A DNA stretch of 60,198 nucleotides, taken from positions 1-60,198 of the forward strand of contig CAZVME010000010.1 of the NCBI GenBank assembly GCA_964628835.1, given 5' to 3'. This DNA comes from JAAGZL01 sp964628835. Lineage in GTDB: Bacteria; Pseudomonadota; Gammaproteobacteria; Chromatiales; Chromatiaceae. The translations under genes were made by a program, and so were the position numbers. Shown here in pieces: positions 35,957-44,267 of this stretch (positions are counted from its first letter, which is position 1; every line of letters begins with the position of its first letter). The notes below the pieces were generated by a model that saw only the letters and a program-made list of their open reading frames with translations, was not told the origin of the DNA and did not search any database.

Positions 35957-36823
35957 TTACTCCATAAACGGCTCAAAAAAAGAGCTATTAATTTCATAGA
36001 CAGTTCTTGGGGTTAAGCCTAATTCTAATTGTTCAAACATTTCAACTAGCTTCTCACCATCAACTAGTTCAATTGGCTGAACTCCATCCCTTGAGGCTTC
36101 GCGCTTTGCATCAGCTGTAAAGCCACCTGTTGTTAAAATGATTCCTTTTTCAGCACGTCCCATCATTGCACCTCGGAAATCTCTCACCTGTGTAGATGCA
36201 ACATTACCTTCATAACGCTTACACTGAAAAAGAACTTGGAAACTGACAAATGGGTTGATTTGTAGAACACCATTTCCATCTATACCACCATCACCTGACT
36301 TCCCTGTCACTTCAACCTTTTCAAAACCTGCCTCCCTAAGCAGTCGTTGACATATTCGCTCAAACCCTGCTGGAGACAATGACTTCAATATATTTAATAG
36401 ATCGTTTTTTGAGCTTTGAATATTAGACTCTGGGGTAGATTGTGCCTCATATTCTAAATTAGATGCTGAAGCAGTAGCTTTATTTTGTTTCTGTTTTGCC
36501 TTTATTGCTTGAACTTCTTGTATTATTGCTCTCAACTGACCTTCATTAAGTTCAGGAGTATTCTGACCTCTTTCCGTTAACGCCCACACACCACGCCTAG
36601 ATGAGTCGATATAACCAGTTTTTGCTAAGTAGAACCTTGCCCAATGAACCTGATTTTCGTACCTAGACTCACCATTCTTTAGACGCTTGTCTAATACCTC
36701 ATCTGGGAGATTTAATGATTGAGCAATAGAGCTGCACACTTCATCTGCACGAGCAGAGCCGCCTAATGTTCTCAATGCTGAGATTAATGGGTTTATATAC
36801 GTAGCAAATTCAGAAATTGCCAA
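35957..36823 (-). CDS. Mrr-like restriction endonuclease (cassette 1)
   Basis: This 288-residue protein has an N-terminal Mrr-N winged-helix (about 1-88), a charged low-complexity linker (about 100-140) and a PD-(D/E)xK nuclease domain (about 145-265). The catalytic residues are visible in SGDGGIDGNG (D182) and FQCKRYEG (Q200, K202), with an upstream E155. Mrr-type enzymes cut modified foreign DNA. Translation probably starts at TTG, 7 bp after AGGAG; no ATG is suitably placed. The AT-rich composition and flanking attC sites mark it as cassette cargo. Confidence 0.85.
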   Translation of the reverse strand: MAISEFATYINPLISALRTLGGSARADEVCSSIAQSLNLPDEVLDKRLKNGESRYENQVHWARFYLAKTGYIDSSRRGVWALTERGQNTPELNEGQLRAIIQEVQAIKAKQKQNKATASASNLEYEAQSTPESNIQSSKNDLLNILKSLSPAGFERICQRLLREAGFEKVEVTGKSGDGGIDGNGVLQINPFVSFQVLFQCKRYEGNVASTQVRDFRGAMMGRAEKGIILTTGGFTADAKREASRDGVQPIELVDGEKLVEMFEQLELGLTPRTVYEINSSFFEPFME

Positions 36824-36848
36824 TTTATTCTCCTACATTTTCTTCTGG

Positions 36849-36919
36849 GCATAACAGTTAAATCAAACGCACATGGACGCATTACTAACGCGGCCATGTG
36901 CGTTTGATTTACGTGGGAT
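36849..36919 (-). repeat. attC-like site with degenerate outer core (array start)
   Basis: On the minus strand the inner core GTTATGC (36849-36855) is intact, and the outer core reads ATCCCAC (36913-36919), one base off RYYYAAC. Between them is a 17-bp perfect stem (arms ending in CACATGG/CCATGTG) with a loop. No cassette gene lies upstream of it, so its own cargo has been lost or was never there. Confidence 0.6.
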
Positions 36920-37438
36920 ATTATTCATTTGAGAAACCAACAACCTGCTCCCTGTGATTTTTATTTCCATTGACTCAACAGACTACCAAACTTCATGCTG
37001 CTGGAAAACCGGTTTTATACAGATATTAAAATGAGAAAATACGGCAACTTGCTACATATGTCCGTAAATTTAAAAGCAGGGCAAACTTAATCATAATGCT
37101 CTCTTAATTACGGGTATTGGCTAGAGATGGATTTTTAGAGAATTAGAGAACAGAGCAGGGGGTGCTTGTGATGAATATGAGCCATTCCTTTGTATATAAC
37201 GGAATACTTCGGGCTAAACTCCCGTTGATGACGATTTAATTGTTCTAATTCGTTGATTTATCTACGTTATGGTCCTGCACTACCATGACACGCCTTGATT
37301 CCATGTGGTGTGCTCTATATCATGCGGCTATATTTCGATAATCATTCTCGGATGCTCACCAGTACCGAGGATTTCCCACATAATCAGGCAGTTATACGAC
37401 GGCTTATTTTTCCAATCGATTCATCCGGATAGTCATTG
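36920..37438. other. gene-free spacer upstream of trhP
   Basis: About 520 AT-rich bases have no convincing ORF on either strand. This could be decayed cassette sequence, or an attI-like region that has lost its integrase. No integrase fragment was recognised. The trhP promoter should lie near its right end. Confidence 0.4.
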
Positions 37439-38791
37439 ATGCAAACACCCGAACTATTATCCCCAGCGGGGACGATTAAGAATATGCGTTATGCCTTCGC
37501 CTTTGGGGCGGATGCGGTGTATGCGGGTATGCCTCGCTACAGCCTGCGGGTGCGGAATAATGATTTTCTGGCGGACAACTTGCGTCTGGGGATAGATGAG
37601 GCCCACGCTCTGGGCAAGAAATTTTTTCTTACCTGTAATCTGATGCCGCACGGGCCCAAACTAAAGACCTTTATGCGGGATATGGAGCCGGTGGTTGCCC
37701 TGGGTCCAGATGCCCTGATCCTGTCCGATCCGGGGTTGATCATGTTGGCGCGGGAGCGCTGGCCGGATATGCCGCTGCATCTTTCGGTGCAGGCGAATAC
37801 GGTGAATGCTGCAAGTGTGAAGTTCTGGCAGCAGATCGGTCTCAGTCGTATCATCCTGTCGCGGGAGCTGTCCCTGGATGAGGTTGCTGAGATCAGGCAG
37901 GAGTGTCCAGATATGGAGCTGGAGGTGTTTATCCACGGCGCTCTCTGTATCGCCTACTCCGGGCGTTGTCTGCTCTCTGGTTACTTTAATCACCGGGATG
38001 CGAACCAGGGTTCCTGTACCAACTCCTGTCGCTGGGAGTACAAACTGGAGTCGGGTGAGGGTGAAAATTTTCTGTCCGGGTTCTCCCAGTCCGGCCAGGA
38101 GCGCCATCCAGAGGCGGATCAGGTGTATCTACTGGAGGAGCGGGAACGCCCCGGTGAACTGATGCCGATCTTTGAGGATGAGAACGGTACCTATATTATG
38201 AACTCACGGGATCTGCGCGCGGTGGAGCATGTGCAGCGTCTCACCGAGATAGGCGTGGACAGTTTTAAGATTGAGGGGCGTACCAAGTCACACTACTATA
38301 CGGCCCGCACCACCCAGACCTATCGCCAGGCCATCGACGATGCAGTTTCCGGCAGGCCATTCCAACCCCGGTTGATGCAGGATCTGGAAGGATTGGCCAA
38401 CCGGGGGTATACCGACGGCTTCTATCAGCGTCACCCCAGCCAGGAGTTGCAGAACTATCGTCAGAACAGCTCTGAAAGCGCGCGTGAGATATTTGTGGGT
38501 GAGGTGCTGGAGCAGGACGCTGACACCGGAGCGGCACTGATTGAGGTAAAGAACAAGTTCGCCATTGGTGATGAGCTGCACCTGCTGACACCATCCGGCA
38601 ATAAGAGTTTCCGGCTGGAGCAGATGGAAGGTGTGCATGGTAACGCCATGCAGGAGGCACCAGGTAGCGGCTATCAGGTACGGATACAGTTACCATTGGT
38701 ACAGAGTGAAATGGGTCTGATCACCAGGAGCCTGGAGCAATCCGGATTGGTGGCAGGCAAAGATCGAATTAACGTTATTGTGAAGAATTGA
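37439..38791 (+). CDS. trhP: tRNA 5-hydroxyuridine synthesis protein, U32 peptidase family
   Basis: This 450-residue protein matches YegQ/TrhP. It has the N-terminal LLSPAGTIKNMRYAFAFGADAVYAG segment and the U32 signature ELEVFIHGALCIAYSGRCLLSGYFN. Four cysteines in this region and NQGSCTNSCRWEY probably hold an Fe-S cluster. TrhP with TrhO makes ho5U at tRNA wobble position 34 using prephenate-derived chemistry. The ATG at 37439 directly follows a TTG; the ribosome site is weak. Four genes follow with short or overlapping junctions. Confidence 0.9.
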   Translation: MQTPELLSPAGTIKNMRYAFAFGADAVYAGMPRYSLRVRNNDFLADNLRLGIDEAHALGKKFFLTCNLMPHGPKLKTFMRDMEPVVALGPDALILSDPGLIMLARERWPDMPLHLSVQANTVNAASVKFWQQIGLSRIILSRELSLDEVAEIRQECPDMELEVFIHGALCIAYSGRCLLSGYFNHRDANQGSCTNSCRWEYKLESGEGENFLSGFSQSGQERHPEADQVYLLEERERPGELMPIFEDENGTYIMNSRDLRAVEHVQRLTEIGVDSFKIEGRTKSHYYTARTTQTYRQAIDDAVSGRPFQPRLMQDLEGLANRGYTDGFYQRHPSQELQNYRQNSSESAREIFVGEVLEQDADTGAALIEVKNKFAIGDELHLLTPSGNKSFRLEQMEGVHGNAMQEAPGSGYQVRIQLPLVQSEMGLITRSLEQSGLVAGKDRINVIVKN

Positions 38792-38809
38792 GTGAGAGGA
38801 ATAAGGGTT

Positions 38810-39208
38810 ATGAAAAGTATCTTTCTGGGTATGCTGGTATTGATGTTGGGTTTAACAGGTTGCGCCCAGGATGGATCCGACGTGGAACATGGGCTGGGTG
38901 ACTTTGTGGAGGTCCTGAAGGCGCAGGGAGTGGATGGTGATTTGACCATGCATAGGCCCTTAAACGATAGCATGGTGTATCTGGCTGAGTATGCCGTATC
39001 CAAATTTACCAGTACCCGCATCATCTCCATATTTAAGTGCAAGGACGAAAAGAGCGCCGAGAGCAACCTGCAGGATGCGTTGAAAAACACCAAGCTGTCG
39101 GGGCAGGCCAGGAACGGCAGATACCTGATGGCTGCAACATTTTACCCGGTCGAGGAACAGGCGGTAGCCAAGATACAGAAACTGTTTCTGGCGCATAAGT
39201 TTGAGTAA
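38810..39208 (+). CDS. hypothetical lipoprotein
   Basis: This 132-residue protein has a lipoprotein signal peptide with the lipobox LTGC (about residues 14-17). The mature part is alpha/beta without recognised motifs and carries one further Cys (FKCKDEK). The ATG at 38810 has AGAGGA at the proper distance. It begins 18 bp after trhP and overlaps the next lipoprotein frame only if that one starts at 39201. Its function is unknown. Confidence 0.72.
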   Translation: MKSIFLGMLVLMLGLTGCAQDGSDVEHGLGDFVEVLKAQGVDGDLTMHRPLNDSMVYLAEYAVSKFTSTRIISIFKCKDEKSAESNLQDALKNTKLSGQARNGRYLMAATFYPVEEQAVAKIQKLFLAHKFE

Positions 39209-39224
39209 CACGGAGACGACCAGA

Positions 39225-39980
39225 GTGCGGCCAGTAACACTGCCATTATGGATGACCCTGGTCACCATATCCCTTCTCTCCGGCTGTTTCGGCCAGCAGG
39301 GGGATGTGGACGAACCCTGGGGTAAACGCAAGCTGCGTTTTGAACAGGCGGCACAGGTAGCGCAACCACTGGTGACAGCCATCGGCAGCTACTTTGCTGC
39401 AACCGGGAGGCCACCGGTCAGGCTGGCCGATGTTGCCCCTGAATATATTGAACGTATCCCCGCGACCGGTCTGAATGGTTGCCCAGATTTTGACTACCGC
39501 TCATTCTCCGGTCGTCCGGCGCGTCTGGTGTGGTTTGATCTGGGTTCGCGTCAGGGTAAGCCGCTTAAGAAACCGGCAAAATTTCCCGATGGTGACCCGG
39601 AGCACGCCATCATGCTGTTTGCCATTGATACCGATGGCAACATTGTCAGCGCCAGTATTGATCGGTTACCCAAGGATATGAAGGGCGTGGATTTTGATGC
39701 GGCCAAGTGGAAGCAGAAACAGGACCGCATACTGATGGCGCTCAAGCTGTCAGATTCCTATCGGTTGGATGGAATGCCCACGGCGGTGTTTGAGGATCTG
39801 CTAGGACCACCGGACGGCATCAGGGATATCGAAAATGTGCCGTGGGAACTGCGGATAAACTGTTCCACCGGATTTCTCAATCGGGATGTGTTCTTCTACT
39901 GGCCGGTGCAAAAGTATCCGCCTCAGATCTACGGTGGCGACGTTGAGCCGGTGGTGGACTGGGCCTATGTGCATGACTAG
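39225..39980 (+). CDS. hypothetical lipoprotein, type II secretion pseudopilin-like N-terminal body
   Basis: This 251-residue protein has a lipoprotein signal (lipobox LSGC about residue 20) if started at the GTG at 39225, which has GGAG 9 bp upstream; a TTG at 39201 is also in frame. The segment FEQAAQVAQPLVTAIGSYFAATGRPPVRLADVAPEY resembles the mature N-terminus of pilin-like proteins. The resemblance is weak. It lies in a run of envelope genes and ends 3 bp before the NlpC/P60 gene. Confidence 0.65.
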   Translation: MRPVTLPLWMTLVTISLLSGCFGQQGDVDEPWGKRKLRFEQAAQVAQPLVTAIGSYFAATGRPPVRLADVAPEYIERIPATGLNGCPDFDYRSFSGRPARLVWFDLGSRQGKPLKKPAKFPDGDPEHAIMLFAIDTDGNIVSASIDRLPKDMKGVDFDAAKWKQKQDRILMALKLSDSYRLDGMPTAVFEDLLGPPDGIRDIENVPWELRINCSTGFLNRDVFFYWPVQKYPPQIYGGDVEPVVDWAYVHD

Positions 39981-39983
39981 GGC

Positions 39984-40490
39984 ATGACTAGAAGATTCGC
40001 AAAACTGCTGTTTGTGGTTCTGCTTCTGTTGCAGACCGGCTGTTTCAGCCTGTCCGGCCGGGATGCGCTGGAGGTAAAGCCGGCTGCCGCTTCAAGTCGA
40101 GTGGGACTGAATCAGCCGCAGGCGGTCAAGCGGGCGCTGTATGCCCAGCTGCGGGAGTGGCGTTCGGTCCCTAATCGCATTGGTGGCCTCTCCAAAAGCG
40201 GGGTGGACTGCTCCGGTTTTGCTTTGCTCACCTTCAGAGAGTACTTTGGCATTGAGCTGCCACGCAGCACCAATCAGCAGGCCAGGGTTGGGTCTGATAT
40301 CAACAAGGGTGAACTGCGACCGGGCGACCTGGTGTTCTTCAAGACCGGGTTTGTGCAGCGGCATGTGGGGATGTATACCGGTGAGGGTAAATTTATCCAC
40401 GCCTCCACCAGTCGCGGGGTGATGGAGTCGCACCTGGGCAACCCCTACTGGACCAGAAACTACTGGAAGTCAGTGCGGGTTCGGCTATGA
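39984..40490 (+). CDS. NlpC/P60-family peptidoglycan hydrolase lipoprotein
   Basis: This 168-residue lipoprotein has the lipobox LQTGC at about residues 16-20. The catalytic Cys lies in GVDCSGFALL and the catalytic His in RHVGMYTG, and a third polar residue lies near KFIHAST. The family (Spr/NlpC) cleaves peptide bonds in peptidoglycan stems or cross-links. Its stop overlaps the start of the HIT gene by 4 bp (ATGA), so they are translationally coupled. Confidence 0.9.
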   Translation: MTRRFAKLLFVVLLLLQTGCFSLSGRDALEVKPAAASSRVGLNQPQAVKRALYAQLREWRSVPNRIGGLSKSGVDCSGFALLTFREYFGIELPRSTNQQARVGSDINKGELRPGDLVFFKTGFVQRHVGMYTGEGKFIHASTSRGVMESHLGNPYWTRNYWKSVRVRL

Positions 40491-40918
40491 ACGATTTTAC
40501 CCTCGACTCCCGGCTGCAATCCGACTGTCACATCCTGGGGCGGCTGGATAACACACTGCTATTGTTAATGAACAACTCTTTGGCGCCCTGGTTCATCCTG
40601 GTGCCCATGGTGGAAGTGACCGAGTTTCATCAGATGGAGTCGGATGCCCAACTGCTGGAGCTGGGGCATATCAATCTGCTCTCCATTTATCTGAAAGATG
40701 AGTTTTCCGTCGACAAGGTCAACGTGGCCGCCATCGGCAATATTGTGCGTCAACTGCATATCCATGTGGTGGGTCGCAGCGAGCAGGACTACTGCTGGCC
40801 CAATGTGGTGTGGGGCGCCGAGGGGCGCAAGGCCTACTCATCGTCAGAGGTGCAGGCCATTACTGCCTCTGTCCAGGAGCGGCTGGGTGCGGCATTTGTT
40901 TCCGCGCCTGAGGGTTAA
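40487..40918 (+). CDS. HIT-domain protein
   Basis: This 143-residue cytoplasmic protein carries the histidine triad QLHIHVVGR (about 93-101), the nucleotide-hydrolase/transferase active site. It resembles the diadenosine-tetraphosphate hydrolase-like branch. Coupling to an NlpC/P60 lipoprotein gene by a 4-bp overlap gives no clear functional hint. Confidence 0.88.
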   Translation: MNDFTLDSRLQSDCHILGRLDNTLLLLMNNSLAPWFILVPMVEVTEFHQMESDAQLLELGHINLLSIYLKDEFSVDKVNVAAIGNIVRQLHIHVVGRSEQDYCWPNVVWGAEGRKAYSSSEVQAITASVQERLGAAFVSAPEG

Positions 40919-41684
40919 TAGCGTTATGGGTACTCCACTCTGCGCTGCTCCCCCAAATAAAGCATCTCCTCTCCCGATTTTGATCCCAGAAGGGCATAAA
41001 CCGTAGGCCAGAATAAGCGCTAGCGTTTCTGGCAAATAGCCTGCTGTTGGATGTTTAACCTGTCTTGCCGGGAACGCCGTGCTTATCCCGGCCTACCTGT
41101 TTAATCCATCCCCTCAAAGTGATCACTCACAGAATAATCAAAAGATAGGCCTGTTCACGCTGGCCCATGAGCTGCGTTATCAGCACTTGGTGTAGAATTA
41201 CTACAGTGGCCCAGTGATGCCTTGTCGTGAACCAGCGCAGACAAAATTCATCAGGAGCAGATGCAGGGCATTCCAATCCTGACTCTGGTTTGCGAGGGCA
41301 GATGTTGGGCTTCCGGGAGTACCAGGCAAGGGAACAAGAGGCGCTTTTTTGCAGAAGGATGAGTTTGTTCACCTGTGGGACGCGCCTCCCGCAGGCTAAT
41401 TGATGGGAAGTGGATATTTTGGCCCCTTCCAGGGGGCTTTCTTCATACTACCTGCTTTGCGGGTAGTAGATGATTACCCCCTGGTTGATGAATCTTGTAA
41501 TGTTGCCTGCAGAGGTGGACAATTGAGATGAAGTTGGAAGACAAACGTTCGTGCAAGTCCCCACCCGGCGGCCCCGCAGGTGGATAGAACCATGTCACAC
41601 CGTGACCAGTTAAGTGGTAACTTTTCCAGAAACAGATGATCGATTTACATTATGGAACACTCGATATGATCCGCAGCGTGAACC
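40919..41684. other. 766-bp gene-free region before the nickel transporter
   Basis: No convincing ORF was found. The left part has an inverted pair of REP-like units (41003-41096). The right part (about 41420-41600) has several stems, including ACTACC/GGGTAGT near 41448-41465 and CCACC/GGTGG near 41560-41583. It resembles a structured leader, but no known riboswitch consensus was recognised. Confidence 0.5.
41003..41096. repeat. inverted pair of REP-like units
   Basis: A unit GTAGGCCAGAATAAGCGC..., extending over 41003-41034, is followed by an inverted unit at 41066-41096 whose complement reads GTAGGCCGGGATAAGCAC.... They match at about 24 of 31 positions. The head-to-head pairing, size and intergenic position are those of REP/BIME elements. 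Confidence 0.65.
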
Positions 41685-42404
41685 ATGGGTAGTCTGCTCC
41701 TGATCGGGCTGTTTATCGGCATGCGCCATGCGCTGGAGGCCGATCATGTGGCAGCGGTTGCATCGCTGATGAATAATCAGCAGTCACTCCGGCACACCAT
41801 CAAACAGGGTGGGGTCTGGGGTCTGGGTCACACCATCATCCTGTTCTTGTTTGGCTCCATCGTAATCTTTATGGACCGGGTGATCCCCGAGTATCTGGCC
41901 AGTGGGCTGGAGCTGGCGGTTGGGGTGATGTTGATACTCCTCGGCTCCCATGTCCTCTATCGGCTGATCCGTGACCGGGTGCACTTCCATGGCCACAACC
42001 ACTCAGATGGTGAGGGAGATTACCACTTTCATGTGCACTCTCATGCTGGTGAGTTCAGGTCCCAGCACGATCCGGCCCGGCATGAGCACCAGCATCCACA
42101 AGGCTTTCCCCTGCGGGCGCTGTTTGTGGGGATGATGCACGGCATGGCGGGATCGGCAGCGGTAATACTACTGGCCCTGGGGGCGGTAACATCACCTATG
42201 CAGGGGATGCTCTATATCCTGGCCTTTGGGGTTGGTTCCATAATCGGTATGGCCCTGCTCTCTGCCATTATCTCCATCCCGTTACGCGCCTCAGCCCGGC
42301 ACCTGACCTGGATACATAACGGCTTTCAACTGCTGACCGGCAGTATCACCTTCGGTCTGGGTATTCTGGTGCTCTACTCAAACAGCTCTGTTCTGATCTC
42401 CTGA
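41685..42404 (+). CDS. NicO/NiCoT-like nickel/cobalt transporter
   Basis: This 239-residue membrane protein has ~6 TM helices and the RHALEADHVAAV signature (HX4DH) in TM2, plus GMMHGMAGSAAV in a later helix. A cytoplasmic loop rich in His (HFHGHNHS, HFHVHSHAG, HEHQHPQG) fits metal handling. It probably supplies Ni2+ for the hydrogenase matured by the downstream hyp genes, from which it is separated by 362 bp. Uptake rather than export is inferred from context. Confidence 0.85.
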   Translation: MGSLLLIGLFIGMRHALEADHVAAVASLMNNQQSLRHTIKQGGVWGLGHTIILFLFGSIVIFMDRVIPEYLASGLELAVGVMLILLGSHVLYRLIRDRVHFHGHNHSDGEGDYHFHVHSHAGEFRSQHDPARHEHQHPQGFPLRALFVGMMHGMAGSAAVILLALGAVTSPMQGMLYILAFGVGSIIGMALLSAIISIPLRASARHLTWIHNGFQLLTGSITFGLGILVLYSNSSVLIS

Positions 42405-42766
42405 AGCCCTTATACCGGCTGGCCGGAGCCTAGTTGAGACTTATCTTTTTTGCTAAACTAAAACGTGTTATTCCACTATTGTTCGCCAATGGAAACATTG
42501 ATTCATGCCTTGGTGGTCATCTGGAATTTGTATTGCTTGATTACTATCGTGATTACCAGGAGTTATCCCCTAATATCTCTGTGGCATGCGGATTGCGACT
42601 ATCCTGCTTATAATTGTGAGCTATTGGGTGGTTGGTTTTCGCCCTGACTATGTTTAATGCGCACTGGGGTCTGGATAAATTAGGTTAAAGTCTAAGTTAA
42701 GTTTGTCTTTAGTTAACCAAATTGACTCCGACCCTTTAGGCTAAGAAGGTATCACAGGCTAAACAG
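42405..42766. other. regulatory spacer between nickel transporter and hyp operon
   Basis: No gene was recognised here. It holds a sigma-54-like promoter motif (42582-42596) and an AT-rich stretch up to the hupK-like start. Confidence 0.5.
42582..42596 (+). promoter_or_regulatory. putative sigma-54 promoter of the hyp operon
   Basis: TGGCATGCGGATTGC has the GG-N10-GC spacing and TGGCA/TTGC boxes of the -24/-12 consensus. It lies ~171 bp before the hupK-like start. Hydrogenase operons in several proteobacteria are sigma-54-dependent with HoxA/HupR-type activators. A single match of this length can occur by chance. Confidence 0.45.
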
Positions 42767-43933
42767 ATGGAAATCGAAGGGTCGTTAGCTATTAACCTTG
42801 AGCTTGCTTCCGGTCGTGTGCACCAGGTGCAGATCGATTCCAGTCGCCCGGTTCACGCATCCAGGGTTTTTTGTGGCAAAGAGATCCAGGAGGTGCTGAA
42901 GACACTCCCCATCGTGTTCTCTATTTGTGGCACCGCTCAGGCCTGTGCCGCTGTACGAGCCTGTGAACAGGCCCTTGGCATGCGGCCATCACCTCAGATT
43001 GAAGATCAGCGGGCCTGCCTGGTGCGCATGGAAAATCTGCGGGAACAGCTATGGCGGATACTGCTGGAGTGGCCTGAGTTTCTGGGTGAGACTCCAGATC
43101 GACAGAGTATGGCTATGACCATGGCGCTACAGCGTGATTATCGTGATGTGTTGACTGGTGGACGCAACCCATTTCTCCTGCCGGGAGACGGGCATGTGCA
43201 GGCCGCGGCAGATGTGCGCGGTCTGGTTACACGGCTTGGCGGTTTTCTGGAGGTGGTGGTGTTTGGCATGCCGCTACAGCGCTGGCTGGATATTACTGAT
43301 ATTCAGGAATTGGGAAGCTGGGCCGGAAGCGGTCAGACCCAGGCCGCCCGTACCCTGGGTTTTGTAATGGGCCAGGATTGGCGTGAGTTGGGACGATGCC
43401 AGGTTGAGAGCTTGCCTGTCCTGGAGTCGGAAAGGCTGCATGAGTTATTGCAAAACGATGACTTTGTAGCGCAGCCCCAGTGGCTGAGTAGCTGTCGCGA
43501 AACCACCTCTTGTTCCCGGGTGCACAGTCAACTGCTGCAACAACTACGTGAGCAGTATGGCAACGGTCTGCTGGTGAGGATGGTGGCGCGCCTCACCGAG
43601 ATCGCCCAGCTCTCTGTCAATCTGTTATCGGCACCAAATGAAGACGTCCTAGTTGCATCTGTTGATGTGCAGAATCCCGGTATAGGCCAGGTGGCCGCCG
43701 CCCGTGGGCAACTGGTGCATCGGGTAGAGTTGCAGGAGGGACTTATCACCAATTACCAGATCCTCGCCCCCACTGAGTGGAACTTTCACCCCCATGGTCT
43801 GGTGGCCGCAGCATTGGCTACTCTGGAGGGTGATGTAACAGAAATAGGACGTCAGGCGTGTCTGCTGATTGATGCCATCGACCCCTGTGTGGGTTATGAG
43901 CTAACCATTAAGGATTCTGTAACCGATGCATGA
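42767..43933 (+). CDS. hupK: HupK-like hydrogenase large-subunit-related maturation protein
   Basis: This 388-residue protein is shaped like a shortened [NiFe]-hydrogenase large subunit. The N-terminal Ni-site motif RxCGxCxxxH is degenerate here (SICGTAQACAAVRACEQALG), and the C-terminal DPCxxCxxH is DPCVGYEL, so the second Cys and the His are missing. Such proteins (HupK/HoxV) act as scaffolds in building the Fe(CN)2CO moiety under oxygen. The stop overlaps the hypA start by 8 bp, making it the first gene of the maturation operon. Confidence 0.82.
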   Translation: MEIEGSLAINLELASGRVHQVQIDSSRPVHASRVFCGKEIQEVLKTLPIVFSICGTAQACAAVRACEQALGMRPSPQIEDQRACLVRMENLREQLWRILLEWPEFLGETPDRQSMAMTMALQRDYRDVLTGGRNPFLLPGDGHVQAAADVRGLVTRLGGFLEVVVFGMPLQRWLDITDIQELGSWAGSGQTQAARTLGFVMGQDWRELGRCQVESLPVLESERLHELLQNDDFVAQPQWLSSCRETTSCSRVHSQLLQQLREQYGNGLLVRMVARLTEIAQLSVNLLSAPNEDVLVASVDVQNPGIGQVAAARGQLVHRVELQEGLITNYQILAPTEWNFHPHGLVAAALATLEGDVTEIGRQACLLIDAIDPCVGYELTIKDSVTDA

Positions 43934-44267
43934 GATGTCACTGAATGAGGGGGTGTTGCAGGTGTTGCAGGATCACGCCAAAAGTCAGGGCTTTGCACGA
44001 GTTAAAACTGTATGGGTGGAGATTGGTGAACTCTCCGGGGTGGAGATCGAAGCCATGCGTTTTGGTTTTGAAGTGGTGATGAAAGGTAGCTTGGCAGATG
44101 GGGCCAAACTGGAGATTATCCGGGTGCCGGGACAGGCCTGGTGTATGCCATGTGAAAAGAGTGTTCAGATCAAACAGCTGTTTGAGGCCTGCCCGGACTG
44201 CGGCAGTTATCAGTTACAGGTCACCAGTGGTGATCAGATGCAGATTAAAGAACTGGAGGTTGAGTAA
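43926..44267 (+). CDS. hypA: hydrogenase nickel incorporation protein HypA
   Basis: This 113-residue protein starts MHEMSL, whose N-terminal amine, His2 and Glu3 bind nickel. The zinc site is CMPC...CPDC (about 73-93). HypA delivers Ni2+ to the hydrogenase large subunit together with HypB. It overlaps hupK by 8 bp; its stop shares one base with the hypB ATG (TAATG). Confidence 0.95.
   Translation: MHEMSLNEGVLQVLQDHAKSQGFARVKTVWVEIGELSGVEIEAMRFGFEVVMKGSLADGAKLEIIRVPGQAWCMPCEKSVQIKQLFEACPDCGSYQLQVTSGDQMQIKELEVE

Noticed and set aside
41400..41684. Cobalamin, c-di-GMP or nickel riboswitch
   Set aside because: I could not align the conserved elements of any of these classes; it is reported only as a structured leader of unknown kind.
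42465..42647. Plus-strand 60-codon ORF in the hyp promoter region
   Set aside because: No ribosome site and an odd composition; it spans the sigma-54-like motif.
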